From the NCBI GenBank assembly GCA_033837965.1, contig JAJLLM010000028.1:1-19008 (forward strand): 19,008 nucleotides of DNA. Reading direction: 5' to 3'. Each line of letters opens with the position of its first letter. The stretch's first letter is position 1. This document shows, in pieces, positions 13,173 through 19,008 of the stretch. The translations under genes and the position numbers were made by a program. Under the pieces are notes generated by a model, which searched no databases, had not been told where the DNA came from, and saw only the letters and a list, made by a program, of their open reading frames with translations. The stretch comes from Pseudazoarcus pumilus_A (GTDB lineage Bacteria > Pseudomonadota > Gammaproteobacteria > Burkholderiales > Rhodocyclaceae).

Positions 13173-15328
13173 CAGTACTTGAGCCTTGCGTAGTAGGTCT
13201 GCTCGCTCGCGGCACGCGCCTGGCCGAGCGTGCGGATGCCGCGCTCAGCCAGCAGCGGCAACATGCGGATGAACACTTCCGCGGTCACCATGGCGTCTCC
13301 CAGCGCGGTGTGCCGGCCGACCACGGTGACGCCCAGCCGCTCTGCAATCGCCTCCAGCCGATGCGAACTCTGATTCGGATGCAGCAGCGCGGACAACAGC
13401 AGCGTGTCGAGCACCGGCAGGTCAAACACCACCCCGGTGCTGTCCTGCTTGATCTGCAGGAAGCGCATGTCGAACGCGGCATTGTGGGCCACCAGCACGG
13501 TGTCGGCGGCATAGGTCCGGAAGGCCGGCAGCACGGTCCCGATCTCGGGTTGGCCGCACAGCATCTCCGGACGAATGCCGTGGATCTCGACCGATTCCGG
13601 ACTCAGCGGGCGTCTGGGATCAATCAGTTGCTCGAAGGATTCGCCACGCAAGAGCTTGCCGTTGACGATGCGCGTGGCACCGATCTGGATGATCTCGTCC
13701 CCGCCCGACGGGTCCAGCCCCGTGGTTTCGGTATCGAACGCGGTGTAGCTCAGGGCGCTGAGCAACTGGTCATCGTGTGCCTGCGCTTGCCCCGGCCAGT
13801 TGAACAGGTCGAAATCGTAGTACTCGGGCCGGCTCTCGACCGCCACCCGTGCAGCCAGCGGCGTCGATTCAGCCGGCGTGTGCAAGGGCAGATTCAAGCG
13901 CAGCATCGAGGACTGGTCCGCCTTGTCGCGCTGTACGGTCATGTCTGCGCCATGTCGCTGCAGCACATCCCGCACGGTCAGCGGGCTCTCATGCCCGTCC
14001 ACGCGGATGGAGTCCAGCTCCCACGACATCAGCGTCTCGGTGCTCGCGGCATGACCGCGCCACAGCAGATCCAGCGAGAGCCGCGCCTGCTCCCGCACGG
14101 CGCGCACCTCGAGCCGGCGCAGTTCGAAGCTGTCGACCAGCCGCGTTGCGAGGAATACCAGCACCTGCAACAGCGAGAAGCTGTCCACCCGCAACCAGTC
14201 CTCGCTACCGGCGGCAACATCCACCGTAAGCCCGCAGTGCGCCTCGATGCGCGCCCGCGCCGCCTCCAGCAGATCACCCGCCTGCATGTCCTCCATCGGC
14301 CAGCGCCCCCGCGCCGTCTCGGCGAACTCGTTGCCGGCAGCATCGAGGCGACGCAACAGCTGCGCCAGAGAGTCTTGTGCGGCGGAGAATGAAGCCTGCA
14401 GTGCCGGGGCGGTGGCCAGGCCGGATTGCAGCTGGGCCAGCGCAGCCGCCACGCGCGACAGCCCGGCCCGCTGATCCTCGGTAAGCGCCTGCAACAAGCG
14501 GTCGCGCCGACGCTCCAGCTCGAAATCCTCGGTGATGTCGTCGAACAGCAGGATGAAGCCCCCCGCCGGATCACCCGACGCCTCTCCGCCCTGCGGCACC
14601 GGCGACATGCGCACGCGCAGCAGGCTGCCGCCACGCGCACAGATGAAGGTTGCCACCGGCTGTTCAACACCACGACCGTGCTGACGCGCGATGACCTCCT
14701 GCGCATGCCCCACCGCGCTGCGTTCGATCACGGCATAGATGGACCGCCCCAGCCCGATCAGTTCACCGCCGCCGGCCACCTCGGGCGCGTGCGACAGGGC
14801 ACGGAACTGCTGCCGCGCCCGGGTGTTGTAGAGCAGGATGCGACCGTCCTGATTGCACACCACCACGCTTTGCGTGAGCTCACCCATGAGGGCGGCAAGA
14901 CGGTTGCGCTCGGCCTCCAGCGACCGGCGGGCGCCGTCGACGCGCTCGGCCACGCCGCGTCGCAGGGCATCGCGACAATCCGCCAGGGTGTTGGAGCCGC
15001 GCACGATGGCGCGGAACTCCTCCGGCACGGCTTCATCGAGACGCAACTCGGGATTCGCCTCGTTCATGGTGCCGATCTGCTCGCCAATGCGGCGCGCACG
15101 CTGGAAGTAGGCATGCAGCAGGCTGCGCAGGCCGGTCGCGGCGGCCACAAAGGCCAGCACCAGTGCTGCCAGCACGGCCGCGACATGCCCCTGGACGGCG
15201 GACAGCAGGGCCGCCCTGGCCTCGTCGTCAGCGACCGCCCACAGCACCCAAAGGGCCAGCGCCACCGAGCCGAAGATCAGCACCGCCAGCGCCACCACCC
15301 CGAGCAGGTATCGACCGCGCGTGCTCAT
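13172..15328 (-). CDS. Membrane PAS / kinase-like sensor fused to a DEDDh 3'-5' exonuclease domain
   Basis: A 718-residue fusion. Two membrane helices (about 9-33 and 48-70) flank a short external loop. A HAMP-like linker (72-140) and a PAS domain (about 141-270) follow. Residues 271-485 are arranged like a histidine kinase core but show no H-box histidine and no N- or G-box glycine motifs, so kinase activity is unlikely. Residues 525-700 are a DnaQ-like exonuclease with Exo I FDTETTG (D532, E534), Exo II AHNAAFD (D620) and Exo III H673-xxxx-D678, so all DEDDh residues are present. The ATG at 15328 has GGAG seven bases upstream and precedes the first helix; an earlier in-frame start at 15409 lacks a ribosome site. 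It overlaps the symporter start by one base. Similar exonuclease-sensor genes, as I recall, neighbour symporter and acs genes in other proteobacteria; its role is unknown. Confidence 0.9.
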   Translation of the reverse strand: MSTRGRYLLGVVALAVLIFGSVALALWVLWAVADDEARAALLSAVQGHVAAVLAALVLAFVAAATGLRSLLHAYFQRARRIGEQIGTMNEANPELRLDEAVPEEFRAIVRGSNTLADCRDALRRGVAERVDGARRSLEAERNRLAALMGELTQSVVVCNQDGRILLYNTRARQQFRALSHAPEVAGGGELIGLGRSIYAVIERSAVGHAQEVIARQHGRGVEQPVATFICARGGSLLRVRMSPVPQGGEASGDPAGGFILLFDDITEDFELERRRDRLLQALTEDQRAGLSRVAAALAQLQSGLATAPALQASFSAAQDSLAQLLRRLDAAGNEFAETARGRWPMEDMQAGDLLEAARARIEAHCGLTVDVAAGSEDWLRVDSFSLLQVLVFLATRLVDSFELRRLEVRAVREQARLSLDLLWRGHAASTETLMSWELDSIRVDGHESPLTVRDVLQRHGADMTVQRDKADQSSMLRLNLPLHTPAESTPLAARVAVESRPEYYDFDLFNWPGQAQAHDDQLLSALSYTAFDTETTGLDPSGGDEIIQIGATRIVNGKLLRGESFEQLIDPRRPLSPESVEIHGIRPEMLCGQPEIGTVLPAFRTYAADTVLVAHNAAFDMRFLQIKQDSTGVVFDLPVLDTLLLSALLHPNQSSHRLEAIAERLGVTVVGRHTALGDAMVTAEVFIRMLPLLAERGIRTLGQARAASEQTYYARLKY

Positions 15329-15519
15329 GCACCGGCTCCGCGACACGCAAGCGGCCGGTGCGTCGCAGGCATTGCGCCGGACAGGCTGTTGATCTGACTG
15401 CTCGGGCACATCACCGTATCCGGCACTCCATGCTTGGCTTCGCCGCCACCATCACATCCGGCCCGTTCTGCAGGCACACGGCAACACGCCGTACCCCGCT
15501 ACTGCCATGGCCCCTGACA

Positions 15520-15620
15520 TGCCTTGGGGCGGCCCGGCGACGAACAACACCCCCACGCTCACCCGCATTGCGGATTCGCTGCCCCCCGAGGGGGCTGTTT
15601 TGCCTTGGGGCGGCCCGGCG
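15520..15620. repeat. Intergenic repeat element: paired 20-bp direct repeats enclosing two hairpins
   Basis: A perfect 20-bp direct repeat containing CCTTGGGGCGGCCCGGCG occurs at 15520-15539 and 15601-15620. Between the copies lie the inverted repeats CCGCA-T-TGCGG (15563-15573) and GCCCCC-CGA-GGGGGC (15581-15595). The second is followed on the plus strand by TGTTTT and so resembles a terminator, though no plus-strand gene precedes it. The composition resembles multicopy intergenic elements I associate with Azoarcus/Thauera and Burkholderiales genomes. Copy number cannot be judged from one window. Confidence 0.6.
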
Positions 15621-15622
15621 GC

Positions 15623-15650
15623 AAAAAAAAAGCGCGCTTTCGCGCGCTTT
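15623..15650 (-). terminator. Intrinsic terminator downstream of acs
   Basis: On the minus strand AAA-GCGCGC-GAAA-GCGCGC-TTT forms a six-base GC stem with a GAAA tetraloop, extended by A-T pairs and followed by nine T residues (15631-15623). It lies about 200 bases after the acs stop and should end the acs transcript, or a separate small RNA, before the sensor-exonuclease gene. Confidence 0.88.
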
Positions 15651-15848
15651 CCCCCCTACCTGGGCAGGCGACTACGTGTCGGTAGTCCGCCGCCGGACCG
15701 CTCAGGGTTTCCGCTGCCCTCCCGTCGATGCCTGCGTAACCGAGGTCACATTGGCACTCCGTTGCACCGGAAACCTTGCCATCCAGACGGCGCCTCCTTC
15801 ATCTCGCGCCCTTGTGCCCAGCCTCCTCCTGTAAACCTGTGAGCAATC
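15651..15848 (-). other. Non-coding, inverted-repeat-rich stretch after acs (possible 3'UTR structure or small RNA)
   Basis: No convincing gene is seen; short frames of 18-26 codons exist on the minus strand without family resemblance. Minus-strand hairpins include GGCA/TGCC enclosing TCCG/CGGA (15780-15753), GTGAC-CTCG-GTTAC (about 15748-15735) and the perfect GACTAC-CGACAC-GTAGTC (15687-15670). A longer stem GGGCAG/CTGCCC pairs 15719-15714 with 15667-15662. An alternative eight-base helix (15775-15768 with 15713-15706) would compete with the first hairpin. The stretch ends at the strong terminator. It matches no riboswitch consensus I know. The call is inference from pairing alone. Confidence 0.35.
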
Positions 15849-17819
<1,971 letters not shown>

Positions 17820-17915
17820 GTTGTCGTCTCCTCGTGTCCTGTTCTGTGTTGATCCCGCGGGCTTCTGTCGGCGCGGTTTCCGATGCACCCACGGCGGGCT
17901 CATTTAAAGTCATTG

Positions 17916-17929
17916 GTCTTACATAAGAC
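17916..17929. promoter_or_regulatory. Palindromic operator candidate between acs and fumarase
   Basis: GTCTTA-CA-TAAGAC is a perfect 6-2-6 palindrome about 100 bp before the acs ATG and 150 bp before the fumarase ATG. On the minus strand it reads into GTAAGACCAAT, identical to the right part of the E. coli PdhR box, which suggests a GntR-family (FCD type) regulator. Weak minus-strand promoter elements (TTGTCC and TCTTAT spaced by 16, or a TTTAAAT further down) lie over or beside it, so binding would probably control acs. The regulator is not in this window. Confidence 0.45.
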
Positions 17930-17946
17930 TTACTGAGCCGCTCGGG

Positions 17947-17959
17947 ACAACATCGTTGT
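17947..17959. promoter_or_regulatory. Second palindrome in the acs-fumarase intergenic region
   Basis: ACAAC-ATC-GTTGT is a perfect 5-3-5 inverted repeat 17 bp from the first palindrome. It lies just upstream of the putative fumarase promoter and over the upstream part of a possible acs promoter. It could be a second operator or activator site. No known regulator is recognised from its sequence. Confidence 0.35.
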
Positions 17960-17990
17960 GCGCCAATCATACCCCGTGGACACGCACTGG

Positions 17991-17996
17991 TAGAAT
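17991..17996 (+). promoter_or_regulatory. Possible -10 element for the fumarase gene
   Basis: TAGAAT is preceded by TGG, giving an extended -10 (TG-N). No -35 hexamer is recognisable at the right spacing (CATACC at 17 bases). Transcription would start near 18003 with a leader of about 75 bases. Confidence 0.35.
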
Positions 17997-18079
17997 CCCG
18001 CCTGTTCCGGGGCGCATTCTGACCTACCATGGCGCTCGCCAGCGCGCAGGAATGCAGCCCCATCAGCCCGGAGAAGCTC

Positions 18080-19008
18080 ATGACCACCATCCGCCAGGAC
18101 GACCTGATCCAGTCCGTCGCCGACGCTTTCCAGTACATCAGTTACTACCACCCGCTCGACTACATCCAGGCGCTCGGCCAGGCGTGGGAACGTGAAGAGA
18201 ACCCCGCGGCGAAGGACGCCATCGCGCAGATCCTGACCAACTCGCGCATGTGCGCCGAAGGTCATCGCCCGATCTGCCAGGACACCGGCATTGCCGTGGT
18301 CTTCCTAAAGATCGGCATGAACGTGCGCTGGGACGCCACGCTGAGTCTGCAGGAGATGGTCGACGAGGGCGTGCGTCGCGCCTACAACCACCCCGACAAC
18401 AAGCTGCGTGCCTCGGTGTTGCTCGACCCGGCCGGCGCGCGTCGCAACTCGAAGGACAACACCCCGGCCGTGGTGCATGTCGAGATGGTGCCCGGAGACG
18501 GTATGGAAGTGACCTGTGCGGCCAAGGGCGGCGGCTCGGAGAACAAGTCCAAGCTGACCATGCTCAACCCCTCGGATTCCATCGTGGACTGGGTGCTCAA
18601 GACCTTGCCGACCATGGGCGCGGGCTGGTGCCCGCCCGGCATCCTCGGCATCGGCATCGGCGGGACGCCGGAGAAGGCTATGCTGATGGCCAAGGAATCA
18701 CTGATGGCGCCATGTGACATCCATGAGCTGCGCGAGAAGGCCGCCAGCGGCGCCAAGCTCTCGCGCGTGGAGGAACTGCGCCTGGAACTCATGGACAAGG
18801 TCAACGCACTTGGCATCGGCGCGCAGGGGCTGGGCGGCCTGACCACGGTGCTCGACGTCAAGATCCTCGACTACCCCACCCACGCCGCCAGCCTGCCGGT
18901 GGCGATGATCCCCAACTGTGCGGCCACGCGCCACGTGCATTTCCATCTGGACGGCTCCGGCCCTGCACACCTCGAAACGCCGAAGCTCGAAGACTGGCCG
19001 GCCGTCAC
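18080..19008 (+). CDS. Class I (iron-sulfur) fumarate hydratase, N-terminal 309 residues (cut by window edge)
   Basis: Fumarase interconverts fumarate and malate in the TCA cycle. The frame runs open to the window end; class I fumarases have about 500-550 residues, so the C-terminal beta region is missing here. The [4Fe-4S] ligand cysteines of this class are visible as C66 (RPICQDTG), C184 (GAGWCPPG) and C280 (MIPNCAATRH), with spacings of 118 and 96 that match FumA (119 and 94). Other signatures are AAKGGGSENKSKL (147-159) and GIGIGGTPEKA (190-200). The ATG at 18080 has GGAG six bases upstream. It is divergent from acs. It could alternatively belong to the related tartrate dehydratase family, but a one-chain layout continuing past 309 residues and the TCA context favour fumarase. 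Confidence 0.94.
   Translation, partial: MTTIRQDDLIQSVADAFQYISYYHPLDYIQALGQAWEREENPAAKDAIAQILTNSRMCAEGHRPICQDTGIAVVFLKIGMNVRWDATLSLQEMVDEGVRRAYNHPDNKLRASVLLDPAGARRNSKDNTPAVVHVEMVPGDGMEVTCAAKGGGSENKSKLTMLNPSDSIVDWVLKTLPTMGAGWCPPGILGIGIGGTPEKAMLMAKESLMAPCDIHELREKAASGAKLSRVEELRLELMDKVNALGIGAQGLGGLTTVLDVKILDYPTHAASLPVAMIPNCAATRHVHFHLDGSGPAHLETPKLEDWPAV

Noticed and set aside
15520..15620. CRISPR-like repeat
   Set aside because: There are only two repeat copies, the intervening sequence is itself hairpin-rich, and no cas genes are nearby.
15651..15848. Known riboswitch or RNase P/6S/tmRNA in the acs downstream stretch
   Set aside because: I looked for TPP, cobalamin, glycine, SAH and c-di-GMP signatures and for RNase P and tmRNA motifs and found none. 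Its position after, not before, a gene also argues against a classic riboswitch.
17820..18079. Sigma-54 promoter for acs
   Set aside because: No TGGCAC-N5-TTGC type element is present on either strand of the intergenic region.
17930..18265. Minus-strand frame across the fumarase start and intergenic region
   Set aside because: It is antisense to conserved fumarase sequence and crosses the likely control region.

Overview
The window is GC-rich bacterial chromosome, densely coding and with no sign of mobile elements. The gene content suggests a respiratory, motile betaproteobacterium, most likely of the Rhodocyclales (Azoarcus/Thauera type). It includes ETF-ubiquinone oxidoreductase, an Aer-type energy-taxis receptor, a VC_2705-type Na+/solute symporter coupled to a sensor-exonuclease, acetyl-CoA synthetase and class I fumarase. 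The lineage is inferred from the gene set and from an intergenic repeat style I associate with that group. It was not tested by alignment.

Layout. The left edge (+ strand) has the 3' part of ETF-ubiquinone oxidoreductase (2-1354) followed by a PEBP/YbhB-family protein (1386-2015). Converging on these, and overlapping the PEBP gene by 23 bp, is a four-gene minus-strand operon that reads from 8974 down to 1993. In order of transcription it encodes a two-TM histidine kinase, a single-domain response regulator, a 1273-aa REC-REC-PAS-GAF-GAF-PAS-GGDEF-EAL protein, and an exported gamma-glutamyltranspeptidase. Its genes overlap or are separated by no more than 10 bp. Upstream, also on the minus strand, is an Aer-like chemoreceptor (9196-10830) with a plausible sigma-28 promoter. 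It is preceded by tRNA-Ser(GGA) (10973-11063), which has its own -10 element and a strong intrinsic terminator.

The right third is an acetate/C2 metabolism locus. A membrane sensor protein that fuses a PAS domain and a kinase-like core to a complete DEDDh (DnaQ-like) exonuclease domain (13172-15328) is translationally coupled (TGATG) to a sodium/solute symporter (11118-13172). A 520-bp non-coding stretch follows (15329-15848). It holds a pair of 20-bp direct repeats enclosing two hairpins, the acs terminator, and a stretch rich in inverted repeats that may form a structured RNA. Next come acs (15849-17819, minus) and, divergent from it, a class I fumarase (18080 to the right edge, plus). The 260-bp acs/fumarase intergenic region carries two palindromes that could be shared operators.

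How the genes may work together. The symporter would bring in acetate or a similar monocarboxylate and Acs would activate it. Fumarase is a TCA-cycle enzyme that would be co-expressed or counter-regulated with acs. The left operon looks like a phosphorelay feeding a bifunctional c-di-GMP enzyme, and the Aer receptor adds energy taxis. The points I find least explained are the exonuclease domain in a membrane sensor, the gamma-glutamyltranspeptidase at the end of a c-di-GMP operon, and the structured region downstream of acs.
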